From assembly GCA_019637875.1 (NCBI GenBank), contig JAHBUW010000002.1:62001-126000 (forward strand): a stretch of 64,000 nucleotides of DNA, in the 5' to 3' direction. Under the pieces are notes generated by a model that did not search any database, had not been told where the DNA came from, and worked only from the letters and a program-made list of their open reading frames with translations. A program made the translations under genes and the position numbers. Positions 43,634-52,738 of the stretch are shown here, one piece after another (positions within the stretch are counted from its first letter, which is position 1; each line of letters begins with the position of its first letter). This DNA is from Pseudobdellovibrionaceae bacterium. Lineage in GTDB: Bacteria > Bdellovibrionota > Bdellovibrionia > Bdellovibrionales > Bdellovibrionaceae.

Positions 43634-44590
43634 TTACTGCAGCGTTTTAATAAACTCGATAAGTGCCGTTACTTCGTCTTCCTTCAGGGCCCCTTGGAAG
43701 GTCGGCATCACGCCCTTCGGGAAGCCGGTCGAGATCTGAGCGTTCGGCTCCATGATCGACTGACGGAGGTAGTTTTCATCGACGTCGACGGTGCCGCCCT
43801 CGATCGGGTGACCTTTCGCGCCCCACAGACCTTTCCAGGTCGGGCCCGCGCCTTTTTTACCGTCGATCGAATGGCAGGCCATACACTTGCCGGCCCAGAT
43901 CTTTTGACCGCGTTCGGTCATCGGAAGATTCGCATCGTTTTCCAGGATCCAAGTTTCGTATTCCGCTTGGGGAACCACGCGGACCTTCGCGAGCATCCGC
44001 GAGTGCATGTCACCGCAGTACTCGGTACAGAACACTTGATAGTCGCCGACCTTTTCCGCGTTGAACCAGAGCGCCGTGTACATGCCGGGAACGACGTCTT
44101 GTTTGATCCGCATGGACGGAATGAAGAACGAGTGAAGGACGTCGCGCGAACCCATGATGAGTTTCACGGGTTGCCCCACGGGAACGACCATCTCGCCCGA
44201 AGTGGTTTTACCCGACTTGTATTCGAAGTCCCACGCCCACTTGTAACCGGTGACGTGAACTTCCAGCGCGTTCTCGGGCATCTGACGCATTTGATGATAG
44301 ACGTACCAGCCCCAACCGAACATCACCAGGAAGAGAACCAGCGGGATGAACGACCACAGGAACTCCAGCGCCGTGCTGTGGCTGATGTAAGGAGTCTTGT
44401 CGTTCGCGGTCTTCCGCTTGTACTTCAGCGCGAAGAAGATCATTCCACCGATCAAAATCACGCAGCCGATAAAGCTGGTGATCAGCAGGAACGAGTACAG
44501 ATTATCGAACTGACGGGCGATGTCCGTCCCGGCCGGCGGCATGAAGTTGCTGGCCTGAGCCTGGTTCAATGTTGCGAACAACCATTTCAT
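43634..44590 (-). CDS. coxB: Cytochrome c oxidase subunit II with fused cytochrome c domain
   Basis: A 318-residue subunit II: two membrane helices in the first 110 residues, then a cupredoxin domain with the CuA site CTEYCGDMHSRM, and a carboxy-terminal class I cytochrome c domain with CMACHS and a likely methionine ligand in GVMPTFQGAL. The fused cytochrome marks a caa3-type oxidase, taking electrons from cytochrome c into CuA on the periplasmic side. Confidence 0.95.
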   Translation of the reverse strand: MKWLFATLNQAQASNFMPPAGTDIARQFDNLYSFLLITSFIGCVILIGGMIFFALKYKRKTANDKTPYISHSTALEFLWSFIPLVLFLVMFGWGWYVYHQMRQMPENALEVHVTGYKWAWDFEYKSGKTTSGEMVVPVGQPVKLIMGSRDVLHSFFIPSMRIKQDVVPGMYTALWFNAEKVGDYQVFCTEYCGDMHSRMLAKVRVVPQAEYETWILENDANLPMTERGQKIWAGKCMACHSIDGKKGAGPTWKGLWGAKGHPIEGGTVDVDENYLRQSIMEPNAQISTGFPKGVMPTFQGALKEDEVTALIEFIKTLQ

Positions 44591-44609
44591 ACGATGCTTC
44601 TCCCCGAAC

Positions 44610-45437
44610 TCAAACTTTGGTCTGTCTGGATTTCAGCCACTGCGGCACCAGTAACGCCGCCATCACCAGCACGATCAAAGCTCCGCCCAATTGCACGAGG
44701 CGGAAAGCCGCCAGCGTGTATTTGCTTTGCTTCGGATCGTACATGAAGCAGTACCAGATCATTTTATCGACGATATTTCCGATTTTACCCTCGGTCGCTT
44801 CCGACAGCGCGAGCTTCATGTCCTTGGCGTCGAACATGATTCCGTGCAGGTAACGCGTGATTTTTCCGGCCGGCGAGATCAGGACCGCCGCCGAAGCGTG
44901 CGCCCACTCGTTGCTGGCCGCGTCCCAGCGATATTTGAAGCCGATGTCTTTCGTAATTTGATCGATCGTCTCTTGCGAGGCGGTCAGGAAGTGCATTCCT
45001 TTTTGTCCGGGCTCTTGGCGCTCGTACAAATTGACGTAGTTCACTTTTTTCGCGGCCGCGAGGGCCGAACCCTCTTTCGGATCGAAGCTCAAAGCCACGA
45101 CTTCGAATTTGTCGCCGGGATTCCAGTCCACACCCTTCAGCGCTTCGACCACGCCGTTCATATGGAAGTTACAAAGACCGGGACAACTATAATAGATCAG
45201 CGAGAAGATCACCGGGCGGCCCGAATGGAAGTACTCGGCGAGCTGCTTCGTCTGGCCGTTTTCGTCGATCACGGGAAGCGAAAGACTCAGCTTCGCGCCC
45301 AGGTTTTCGGTGATGCCGATGCCTTCGGTCCCGCGCGCCGCCTGCTCGGCCGGCAACGACGGGGGCTTCGCCTCATAGGCGTGCCCGGCGCTCGCGCCGA
45401 AAACCAAGATGGAAAGAAGAGCGGCGGACAAATGCAT
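44610..45437 (-). CDS. SCO1/SenC copper chaperone
   Basis: A 275-residue thioredoxin-fold protein with signal peptide, the copper-binding CxxxC motif YSCPGLCNF, and a conserved histidine near LHGIMFD. A carboxy-terminal membrane helix (LVQLGGALIVLVMAALLVP) anchors it, which is less usual than an amino-terminal anchor. SCO proteins insert copper into the CuA centre of subunit II, whose gene starts 20 bp downstream. Confidence 0.9.
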   Translation of the reverse strand: MHLSAALLSILVFGASAGHAYEAKPPSLPAEQAARGTEGIGITENLGAKLSLSLPVIDENGQTKQLAEYFHSGRPVIFSLIYYSCPGLCNFHMNGVVEALKGVDWNPGDKFEVVALSFDPKEGSALAAAKKVNYVNLYERQEPGQKGMHFLTASQETIDQITKDIGFKYRWDAASNEWAHASAAVLISPAGKITRYLHGIMFDAKDMKLALSEATEGKIGNIVDKMIWYCFMYDPKQSKYTLAAFRLVQLGGALIVLVMAALLVPQWLKSRQTKV

Positions 45438-45441
45438 TCGT

Positions 45442-45972
45442 TTACTTCGCTGTCTTCGCGAATTCCGCGAGTTTTGCGGGATCGTCGACCTGTTTATCTT
45501 GAGTGATCGATTCGATGAATTGCACCAGCGCCCAACGGTCCGCCGGTTTGAAGTGCGCGTACGAAGCCATCGAAGAACCCTCGATGCCTTCGGTGATCGC
45601 GTTGAAGTGACCGATGAAACCGCCGCCTTTTTTCCAGCCGCCGGTCACCAGGTTACGAGGCTTCGGATTCAAAGCCGCGCCCGAAGGACCGTCGCCTTTT
45701 CCTTCGTTCCCGTGGCAAAGCGCGCAGTTCTGCGCGAAGAGTTTTTTACCGTGCGCGACCATGTCTTCGTTCGCGACCCAAGGCTCCGCGATCTTCGAGA
45801 TATCCACCACTTTGGCGAGCTCTTCACCCGAAGGAGGGAGTTGAATGTTCTCTCCGAGATCGACGCCTTTGTTCACGACGACGAGGTAGAAGAAGAAGAC
45901 GCAGACAAAGGCCATCGAAAAGATGAAAGCCAACATTCCGCCGCGATTGAATTGATCCTGATTCTCAGCCAT
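45442..45972 (-). CDS. Membrane-anchored monoheme cytochrome c
   Basis: A 176-residue protein with an amino-terminal membrane helix (GGMLAFIFSMAFVCVFFFYL) and a periplasmic cytochrome c domain with the heme site CALCHGNEGKGDGPSG and a candidate axial methionine in SSMASYAHF. It is the first gene of the oxidase operon and probably carries electrons to it. The ATG at 45972 is chosen over a start five codons upstream because an AAGG site precedes it. Confidence 0.85.
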   Translation of the reverse strand: MAENQDQFNRGGMLAFIFSMAFVCVFFFYLVVVNKGVDLGENIQLPPSGEELAKVVDISKIAEPWVANEDMVAHGKKLFAQNCALCHGNEGKGDGPSGAALNPKPRNLVTGGWKKGGGFIGHFNAITEGIEGSSMASYAHFKPADRWALVQFIESITQDKQVDDPAKLAEFAKTAK

Positions 45973-46278
45973 TAAAAACCTTCTCAAAGCGAGGGCATAA
46001 CTTCAGAGCAATACTTCTAGAGACTGGTGTCGCTCCGCATTCATTAGGTGATCAAATGCAAAGTATATGAAAAGGCACTTGACGGCAAGAAGGCAGAGCC
46101 GAGCTTCAAGACCGATTAACAGACCGCATCGAACATGCACGCGAGTTCAGCAGTTCCGAATGAGAGCGATATTCACTACGCATGAAACCGCTGAACTTCT
46201 ATCAAGAACTGCCCGCTTTCAGGGACCCGAGGGACGCGGCGGACGCCGCGTGATCTTATGCTACGAGTGAGGGGCCGC
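45973..46278. other. Intergenic region upstream of the cox operon
   Basis: About 300 bp without a convincing gene. The part near 45973-46070 should contain the promoter of the leftward oxidase operon; no clear consensus promoter was seen. A 67-codon plus-strand frame at 46067 is basic, low in coding character and ignored. No repeats were noticed. Confidence 0.4.
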
Positions 46279-47094
46279 TCAGCGACCCGCGAACAGAAAG
46301 GAATGTGCAACTTCCGCGAACAGACGCGGGTTCTCCAGGTTCGCGCAATGTCCGCAACCTTTGAGTTCTTGAAACCGACCGCCGAGGATCTGCGCCAGCT
46401 CTTCCGAGTCCGCGCGCGGGAGCAGCGTATCGAACTCCCCGTGCAAAACGAGCGCGGGAGCCTTCACGGACTTCAGCGCCTCGCGGCTGTCGAAACCGTC
46501 CAGCGATTGCAGGACCCAAGCCCCCACGTTGCTCACCGCTTTGTAGGCGTCGTCGGTGATCTCGTTTTTGAAGAAGGGACGATCGGCGTCGTTGTTGTGG
46601 ATGGTCGAGCCGATCACGACCGCGGTCAGGGCACGGTCCTTCTTCATCGCTTCGAAGGCGGCGGTCATCGACTCTTCGAACTTCACGCCGCGCGCGCCGA
46701 CGGGGTCGAGCAGCACGATCTTGTTCACCAGCGTGGGATCGATCGCCGCCATGTGCGCCGCGATCAAACCGCCGGTCGAGTGACCGACGACGTTCACCGG
46801 ACCGACGTTCAGCCCTTTCACGAGCGCCAGGAAGTCGCGCGCGAAAAGCTCCATGTTCACCTCGTCCAAGCTTGCGGGCGCGGTTGAATCCCCGCAGCCC
46901 CGGAACTCGGCGACGATCATGGGGGCGGCGAAAGCTTTCGACGGCCCCAATCCCGACCACGCCTCGCGGACCGGAGTCCACCAGCGGTTACTCGCCAAGT
47001 TCCCGTGCAGGAACAGCGTCGCCTCGGGCAGTTGATTCGGATAAACCTCGTAATTGAGTTCGCGGCCTTCCGCGTGCGGGATCTGGAATTTCAT
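46279..47094 (-). CDS. Alpha/beta hydrolase
   Basis: A 271-residue cytosolic alpha/beta-hydrolase fold protein. The oxyanion segment is LFLHGNLASNRWW, the nucleophile elbow VVGHSTGGLIAA, the acid lies in VLHGEFDTLLP and the catalytic histidine in LKGCGHCANLE. Substrate unknown. It is encoded in the same direction as a second hydrolase and an SDR reductase, with 31 bp between it and the former. Confidence 0.85.
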   Translation of the reverse strand: MKFQIPHAEGRELNYEVYPNQLPEATLFLHGNLASNRWWTPVREAWSGLGPSKAFAAPMIVAEFRGCGDSTAPASLDEVNMELFARDFLALVKGLNVGPVNVVGHSTGGLIAAHMAAIDPTLVNKIVLLDPVGARGVKFEESMTAAFEAMKKDRALTAVVIGSTIHNNDADRPFFKNEITDDAYKAVSNVGAWVLQSLDGFDSREALKSVKAPALVLHGEFDTLLPRADSEELAQILGGRFQELKGCGHCANLENPRLFAEVAHSFLFAGR

Positions 47095-47125
47095 CTTTCG
47101 TTTCTCCCTGTCTAAATAAACTTCG

Positions 47126-48184
47126 TTAGTTGCGACCGATGGTGCCCCGCCCCTCGCGCTCGCGCGGGAACGTCAGGTTGCCACCTTCATAGCGGACGCT
47201 GCCCGCGAAGGGATCGGCGTCGAATTCACGGCCCGAGGACAGGACGGGATTCTTCTTCAAGATCTCGCCCACCCAAGTCGCCGAAAAGAACGGGACCGAC
47301 TCGGGCATTTTGTGTTCCGAGTTGTTCACGACGATCATGCTGGCGCGACGCTCCTTCGGAACGCTCGCCCAGAAGTCCTCCATCACCTTGCGCTTAATGT
47401 ACTGGTCGTTGCCCGCGATCATCAGATGCACCGACGCTTTCGGCAGAAGACCCACGGCTTCGTCCGAGGTCCACTTGCGAATGCCTTGCACCATCCGGAA
47501 GACGCCTTCGAGCTTGAAGGGGTTCTCCAGAACGACGGGCTCGACGCTGGGATAGGTCGTGTAGATCACCTGGCGCAGATAGAAGTCGTAGAGCTCGTCA
47601 TCCGACGCGGGGTTGAAGGGCTGCACGCGACGCGTGTACCAGATCTGCGATTTGATCCACTCGTCCTGCTCGGCCAGCGGACGCGTGAAGGGCGCCATCA
47701 CGATGATGTTCTTCACGTCGTTCGGATAGGCCGCGCCGTACGCCAGCGCGATGCCGCCGCCGTATGACAGTCCCACCAAGTTGAGTCGACCGGTGAGGCC
47801 CAGCTTGCGCGTCAGCAGGTTGAGATCACTCACCTGATCGCGATGCGAGATCACGCTCAAGATGGGCGCGTGCTTCAACAGCGTCTCGCCCATGCCGAAC
47901 ATATCGTAGCGCAAAACGCCGAAACCCTGCGCCGCCAGCACCTCGGCGAAGTCTTCCCATTGACGGGTGCTGTAGGTCAGCCCGTTCAACAAGATCGCGG
48001 TGGGTTGACCGGCTTGCGCCTTCGTCCACCGCACGTAGACTTCGCGGTCCTTTTTCACCGCGACGAAACCTTCGAAGTATTTTTCGGCGCGGATGGGATC
48101 CTGCGCCTCACGCTCGGACGACGAGGTCGCCTGCACGAAAGGCGTCGCCAGCAGCGCGCATGTCAAAAGGATGAATTTCATCAT
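47126..48184 (-). CDS. Exported alpha/beta hydrolase
   Basis: A 352-residue alpha/beta-hydrolase with a signal peptide (KFILLTCALLATPFVQA), so periplasmic or secreted. Nucleophile elbow NLVGLSYGGGIALAYG; acid around MIAGNDQYI; histidine in VNNSEHKMPE. The last 40 residues are a charged extension. Its ATG overlaps the stop of the SDR gene upstream by 4 bp, so the two are coupled. Esterase or lipase activity is likely; the substrate is unknown. Confidence 0.82.
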   Translation of the reverse strand: MMKFILLTCALLATPFVQATSSSEREAQDPIRAEKYFEGFVAVKKDREVYVRWTKAQAGQPTAILLNGLTYSTRQWEDFAEVLAAQGFGVLRYDMFGMGETLLKHAPILSVISHRDQVSDLNLLTRKLGLTGRLNLVGLSYGGGIALAYGAAYPNDVKNIIVMAPFTRPLAEQDEWIKSQIWYTRRVQPFNPASDDELYDFYLRQVIYTTYPSVEPVVLENPFKLEGVFRMVQGIRKWTSDEAVGLLPKASVHLMIAGNDQYIKRKVMEDFWASVPKERRASMIVVNNSEHKMPESVPFFSATWVGEILKKNPVLSSGREFDADPFAGSVRYEGGNLTFPREREGRGTIGRN

Positions 48185-48921
48185 AGAACGATCCCGCCAT
48201 CGATGCTGAGAGTGGTGCCGTTGATGTAGCCGGCCAAATCGCTCGCCAGGAACAAGCAGCCGTTCGCGATGTCCGAAGTTTCACCCAGACGCGCGACGGG
48301 CACTTTCGCCGCCATGCTATCCAAGACCTCTTTCGGCATCGCTTTGGTCATCGCGGTCATGATGAAGCCGGGAGCGATCGCGTTCACGGTGAAACCTTTG
48401 CGACCGAGCTCTTTCGCGAGAGTCTTCGTCATCCCGATCACGCCCGCTTTCGCCGCCGCGTAGTTCGTCTGACCGAAGTTGCCGTACAGACCGACGACCG
48501 AAGAGATATTGATGATCCGTTTCGCGGTGGACGTCGGATTGAATTTCTCGGACGCCGCTTTAGTCACGTTGAAAAGACCCGTCAGGTTCGTCGCGATGAC
48601 CGCGTCCCAATCCTCGGGCTGCATCTTGCCGAAGGACTTATCGCGCGTGATGCCCGCGTTGTTGATCAGAACGTCGAGCGTTCCGTTCATCGACGCGAGC
48701 GCCGCCGCGATGGACTCACGCTTCGTGACGTCCACTTGCGCCGTTTGCAGCTTCGCGCCGTATTTCGAGAGTTCGCTCGCGCAGGTCTTCAGCGCATCCG
48801 CCGAGTAGTCCCACACGACCGCGTTCGCGCCTGCCGCCAAGAACTGACGTGTGATTTCGAAACCGATGCCCTGCGCGCCGCCGGTGACGAGTACGGTCTT
48901 ATTATTGAAGTCGAAAGTCAT
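48181..48921 (-). CDS. SDR family 3-oxoacyl reductase (FabG-like)
   Basis: A 246-residue classical short-chain dehydrogenase: cofactor motif TGGAQGIG, NNAG, active-site serine in INISSVVG, YxxxK in YAAAKAG, and the closing IDGGIVL. It resembles FabG/acetoacetyl-CoA reductases, which reduce 3-oxoacyl thioesters with NADPH. It is divergent from a FabH-like gene, with about 195 bp for both promoters. Confidence 0.87.
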   Translation of the reverse strand: MTFDFNNKTVLVTGGAQGIGFEITRQFLAAGANAVVWDYSADALKTCASELSKYGAKLQTAQVDVTKRESIAAALASMNGTLDVLINNAGITRDKSFGKMQPEDWDAVIATNLTGLFNVTKAASEKFNPTSTAKRIINISSVVGLYGNFGQTNYAAAKAGVIGMTKTLAKELGRKGFTVNAIAPGFIMTAMTKAMPKEVLDSMAAKVPVARLGETSDIANGCLFLASDLAGYINGTTLSIDGGIVL

Positions 48922-49116
48922 GTGTGCCCCCTCTGGCTAAAGATGGGTTGAGTTGCCATAGAGTTTTCACACGAGTCAATCGGCGAACCGTAAACAACAG
49001 ATAAAATAGCGGTTTAGACGTCGCGGCTAGAGTAACTACGTCAGTGAATTCCAGCTGAATTTGTCTTGCCTTACGACCGGAGCGGAGCCATGGATGGGGT
49101 TTTGAGGGAGGGACTC

Positions 49117-50115
49117 ATGCGTCGCGCGACAGTGATCGGAACCGGCTTTTACGCCCCCGAAAAGATCGTCAAAAATCAATTCTTCAACGAGATGTACAAT
49201 AAAGACATCGACACTTTCCTGCGCCAGCAGCGCAACATCGTCGAACGCCGCTTCATGAGCGAAGAGCAAGCGACGTCGGACCTCGTCGTTCCCGCCGCCG
49301 AAGAGGCGCTGAAGAACGCGGGCCTGACCGCGCTCGACATCGACCTCATCGTCGTGTCCACCGATACGCCCGACTACCTTTCGCCTTCGACCGCGGCCGT
49401 CGTGCAGCACAAGCTCGGCGCGAAGAACGCGGGCACCTTCGACGTCAACTCGGCGTGCGCGGGCTTCGTCACGGCGCTGGATCTCGGCGCCAAGTACATC
49501 GCCGCGGATCCTCAATATAAGAACATCCTCGTCGTCGGCGCCTACGGGATGTCGAAGTACCTGAACTACGACGACTTCCGAATCGCGACGCTGTTCGCGG
49601 ACGGCGCGGGCGCGGCGGTCATTTCGGCCTCGAAAGACGAGACCGGAATTCTCGCGGCCGAGCTTTACACCGACGGCCAATACCACGACTACATGGGCGT
49701 TTACGCCGGTGGGACCCACCAGCCCGTCACGCATCAGGTGATCGAAACCAAAGGCCACCTGCTCAACTTCGCCAAAAAAATCCCGATCGAAACGAATGGG
49801 ACGCACTGGCCGCGCCTGACGCACAAATTGCTCGATCGCATCCACAAACGTCCCGAGGACGTGAAGATGTTCTTCATGACCCAGATCAACATCAACTCGA
49901 TCAACGAGGCCTTGGACAATCTGAAGCTGCCCCGCACGCTCTCGCACAACATCATGGACCGCTTCGGTTATACCGGCAGCGCGGCCGTGGGGATGGCGCT
50001 CGCGGACGCGGCCCGCCAGCACAAACTCAAAAAGGGCGATCTGATCATCCTGCTGGGTTCGGGCGGTGGACTGTCCATGGCGGCGGTCGCGATGACTTGG
50101 AGTTACAACACATAA
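49117..50115 (+). CDS. FabH-like ketoacyl synthase III with altered active site
   Basis: A 332-residue thiolase-fold protein related to 3-oxoacyl-ACP synthase III: catalytic cysteine C114 (FDVNSACAGFVTAL), FADGAGAAV, and the end LILLGSGGGLSMAAVAM. In FabH the decarboxylation residues are His (in PHQAN) and Asn (in GNTSA). Here the equivalent segments read MTQININ (Thr255) and RFGYTGSA (Tyr285). Proteins with such changes tend to be acyltransferases or condense without decarboxylation. A good GAGGGAGG site precedes the ATG. Its stop overlaps the ligase start. Confidence 0.8.
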   Translation: MRRATVIGTGFYAPEKIVKNQFFNEMYNKDIDTFLRQQRNIVERRFMSEEQATSDLVVPAAEEALKNAGLTALDIDLIVVSTDTPDYLSPSTAAVVQHKLGAKNAGTFDVNSACAGFVTALDLGAKYIAADPQYKNILVVGAYGMSKYLNYDDFRIATLFADGAGAAVISASKDETGILAAELYTDGQYHDYMGVYAGGTHQPVTHQVIETKGHLLNFAKKIPIETNGTHWPRLTHKLLDRIHKRPEDVKMFFMTQININSINEALDNLKLPRTLSHNIMDRFGYTGSAAVGMALADAARQHKLKKGDLIILLGSGGGLSMAAVAMTWSYNT

Positions 50116-51602
50116 TGGAACTCGATTGGCTGAAGCGCTGGAATTTGTATGCGGGGAAGACCTCGGCGATCACCGACGCCGAGACCGGTCGTTCGTTCAC
50201 CTACGCCGAGCTCTATGAGCGCACGACGGCGGCGGCCGCCTACCTCGCCGAGAAGTATTCGGTCCGCGCGGGCGATCGCGTGGCGCTGGTCGCGCAGAAC
50301 GAGCTCGAGTCGATCGTGCTCTTCTTCGCGCTGCAACGCCTGGCCGCGACGATGGTGCCCGTCAATTTCCGGCTCACCCGCCGCGAGATCGATCACATCC
50401 TGAACGATTCGGGCGCGCGCCTGGTCGTGTTTCAGAAGGCGTTCTTCGAGCAGGTCGATCATCGCCCGGAGCCGCTCCTCGACATGGACACCTTCGCGGC
50501 GGATCTGCCGAGCTATCCGCACGCCGAAACCGGCTTCGCGAGCGAGGAAGAAACGCCCGCGATGATCTTGTACACCTCGGGCACGACGGGCGCTCCGAAA
50601 GGCGCGATCCTGAGCCACCGGATGCTGTTCTGGAACTCGATCAACACGACTTTGCGTCTGAACATCGTGCAGTCCGACAAAACCGTCATCTTCCTGCCCT
50701 TCTTCCACACCGGCGGCTGGAACGTGCTGACGACGCCGTTCCTCCACCGGGGCGCGCACATTCTGCTGCTGAAGAAGTTCGACGCCGATCGCGTCCTGAA
50801 GCTGACCGCCGACGAGAAATGCACCCTGCTCTTCGGTGTCCCCACGACCATGGACATGATGTCGCGTTCACCCGATTTCGCCACGGCGGATCTGTCGAAG
50901 CTCCGTTACGCCATCGTCGGCGGCGAACCCATGCCGCTGCCGTTGATCCAGACCTGGCACGAGAAGGGCATCCCCGTCCGTCAAGGTTACGGATTGACCG
51001 AATTCGGCCCGAACGTGTTCTCGCTGAATGAAGAGGACGCCCTTCGCAAAATGGGCTCGATCGGCTTCCCGAACTTCTACATCGAGGCGAAAGTCGTCGA
51101 CGATCTGGGCCGCGAAGTCGCACCGAACCACATCGGCGAGCTCGTGCTGCGCGGACCGATGATGATGACCGGCTACTGGAACAACGCGCGGGCGACCGCG
51201 GACACCATCCGCGACGGCTGGTTGCACTCGGGCGATCTGGTCCGCCAAGACGAGGACGGCTTTTTCTTCGTCGTGGGTCGCAAAAAGGAAATGTACATCA
51301 GCGGCGGTGAAAACGTTTATCCCTCGGAAGTGGAACAAGTTCTGCGCCAAGATGAACACGTCCGCGAAGTCGCGGTGATCGGCGTTCCCGACGAGAAATG
51401 GGGCGAGGTCGGCTGCGCCTACGTCGTACCCGTCGGCCCGACGGACGCCAATGCCCTACGCGCGCACTGTTTAAAAAACCTGGCGAAGTTCAAGATCCCG
51501 AAGCACATCCGGATCGTGGATGCCCTCCCGAAGGGCGACTCGGGCAAAATCCTGAAGCGGGCCTTGGTCGAACGGTACAACCAGGAAACCCAGACTCACT
51601 GA
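50115..51602 (+). CDS. Acyl-CoA synthetase (AMP-dependent ligase)
   Basis: A 495-residue ANL-family adenylating enzyme. The phosphate loop is YTSGTTGAPKG, then YGLTEFGPN, the hinge aspartate in HSGDLVRQDEDG, GRKKEMYISGGENVYP, and the catalytic lysine in PKGDSGKILKRAL. It activates a carboxylic acid as acyl-AMP and usually loads it on CoA. TAATG coupling to the FabH-like gene suggests that it supplies the acyl thioester used by that enzyme. Confidence 0.88.
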   Translation: MELDWLKRWNLYAGKTSAITDAETGRSFTYAELYERTTAAAAYLAEKYSVRAGDRVALVAQNELESIVLFFALQRLAATMVPVNFRLTRREIDHILNDSGARLVVFQKAFFEQVDHRPEPLLDMDTFAADLPSYPHAETGFASEEETPAMILYTSGTTGAPKGAILSHRMLFWNSINTTLRLNIVQSDKTVIFLPFFHTGGWNVLTTPFLHRGAHILLLKKFDADRVLKLTADEKCTLLFGVPTTMDMMSRSPDFATADLSKLRYAIVGGEPMPLPLIQTWHEKGIPVRQGYGLTEFGPNVFSLNEEDALRKMGSIGFPNFYIEAKVVDDLGREVAPNHIGELVLRGPMMMTGYWNNARATADTIRDGWLHSGDLVRQDEDGFFFVVGRKKEMYISGGENVYPSEVEQVLRQDEHVREVAVIGVPDEKWGEVGCAYVVPVGPTDANALRAHCLKNLAKFKIPKHIRIVDALPKGDSGKILKRALVERYNQETQTH

Positions 51603-51615
51603 CGACGAATGAACG

Positions 51616-51641
51616 AAGCCCCGGTCCCCCGGGGCTTTTTT
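51616..51641 (+). terminator. Rho-independent terminator after the ligase gene
   Basis: AAGCCCCGG and CCGGGGCTT pair over a TCCC loop, followed by TTTT. It sits 13 bp after the ligase stop and just before the stop of the convergent DUF1993 gene. Confidence 0.88.
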
Positions 51642-51645
51642 CTTT

Positions 51646-52158
51646 CTACAGCTTCTGGAACGGGCGCGCGCCCAGGAAGTCCTTCTTGCCGATCTCGACG
51701 CCGTTGTGGCGCAAGATCGCGTACATCGTCGTCATGTGGAAAAAGAAGTTCGGCATCGCGTGCGACATCGCGTAGTCGATTCCGGTCATGAACTCGCCCG
51801 GGTTGCGGGGCAATTCGACTTTGCGTTTTTCGGCGCCTTCGAACTGCTCGCGCTTCAAGGTCGACAGATACTCTTTCGTTTTCGCCAGACGCGCCTGGAA
51901 CTCGGCGAAGGTGACCTCGTTGTCCTCGAACTTCGGCGGGGTCGTGCCGGTCAAAAACCCGGCGCTGATCTTGGCCGCATCCGAGGCGATCTGGATCTGC
52001 TTTCCGAGCGGCAACATATCCGGCGCCAAGCGGTCGTTCAGCAAAACCTGAACATCGAACTTCTTCATGTCGGCATGGGCTGCGGCCTTCTTCAGGATCG
52101 CTTCGGCGGCGGTCAGGGTGCGCAGGTATTGAGGGATCATCACGTCATACAGATTCAT
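51646..52158 (-). CDS. DUF1993 family protein
   Basis: A 170-residue helical protein starting MNLYDVMIPQYLRTLTAAEA and ending in the family-typical AMPNFFFHMTTMYAILRHNG and VEIGKKDFLG segments. DUF1993 proteins are DinB-like helical bundles with no settled function. Well separated from its neighbours, with a terminator at its 3' side. Confidence 0.8.
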   Translation of the reverse strand: MNLYDVMIPQYLRTLTAAEAILKKAAAHADMKKFDVQVLLNDRLAPDMLPLGKQIQIASDAAKISAGFLTGTTPPKFEDNEVTFAEFQARLAKTKEYLSTLKREQFEGAEKRKVELPRNPGEFMTGIDYAMSHAMPNFFFHMTTMYAILRHNGVEIGKKDFLGARPFQKL

Positions 52159-52291
52159 GGGTCCTCGTTTTCACGGTTTTTACCCGACCATGAGCGGTTT
52201 AAAGGGGTGGTCCAGTTCTATCCCGGACACCGTCTCAAAACAAGGCACCCGACTTGAGCCCCCGCGGCGACTGCTTTAAACTGATTCAAGA

Positions 52292-52735
52292 ATGAGAAAG
52301 CTCGCGGTCTTCGTGACATCTGTGCTCGCGCTTCTGCTGAACGCCGGTTGTCAGACATCCATGGGGACCGATTTCACGAAAGTGAAACCCGGCATGGAAA
52401 AGGCCGAGGTCCTCGACATCATGGGGACCCCGCAGCGCACCCAGCGCTGGCGCGGAATGGACCGTTGGACCTACATCTACTACGAACGTGAACTGCGCGA
52501 AGAACGCGAAGTCCATTTCGACGGTGGCAAAGCCGCTTACGTCGGCGCGAAGTTCGTTCCCCCGGTTTCGGCGGAACAGCAGGACGTTATTAATGAGGCC
52601 TCGAACCGCGAAGTCGAAGACCGCATCCGTCGCCAACGCGAGGAAGCGTCACGCCAGCTCGAAAACTACGAAGGCGAATTGCGCGGCACCGAAAGCAATC
52701 CCGGCTACGTGCCGACCTTCGATCCCGTTCAGTAA
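52292..52735 (+). CDS. BamE/SmpA-like lipoprotein
   Basis: A 147-residue lipoprotein (lipobox NAGC). The segment FTKVKPGMEKAEVLDIMGTP followed by WRGMDRWTYIYYER is the SmpA/OmlA (BamE) fold pattern. BamE stabilises the barrel-assembly machinery at the outer membrane. The charged helical tail (EVEDRIRRQREEASRQLENY) is longer than in E. coli BamE, so a different but related lipoprotein is also possible. Confidence 0.75.
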   Translation: MRKLAVFVTSVLALLLNAGCQTSMGTDFTKVKPGMEKAEVLDIMGTPQRTQRWRGMDRWTYIYYERELREEREVHFDGGKAAYVGAKFVPPVSAEQQDVINEASNREVEDRIRRQREEASRQLENYEGELRGTESNPGYVPTFDPVQ

Positions 52736-52738
52736 TCT

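Noticed and set aside
42023-44746. 907-codon plus-strand open frame across coxA and coxB
   Set aside because: It is rich in His, Arg, Asp and Gln, the usual antisense shadow of high-GC membrane genes, and covers clearly recognised oxidase genes on the other strand.
46279-51602. Calling the cluster oleABCD outright
   Set aside because: The SDR is of the short classical type instead of the long OleD type, the FabH-like protein lacks the His/Asn pair that OleA keeps, and the genes are on two strands.
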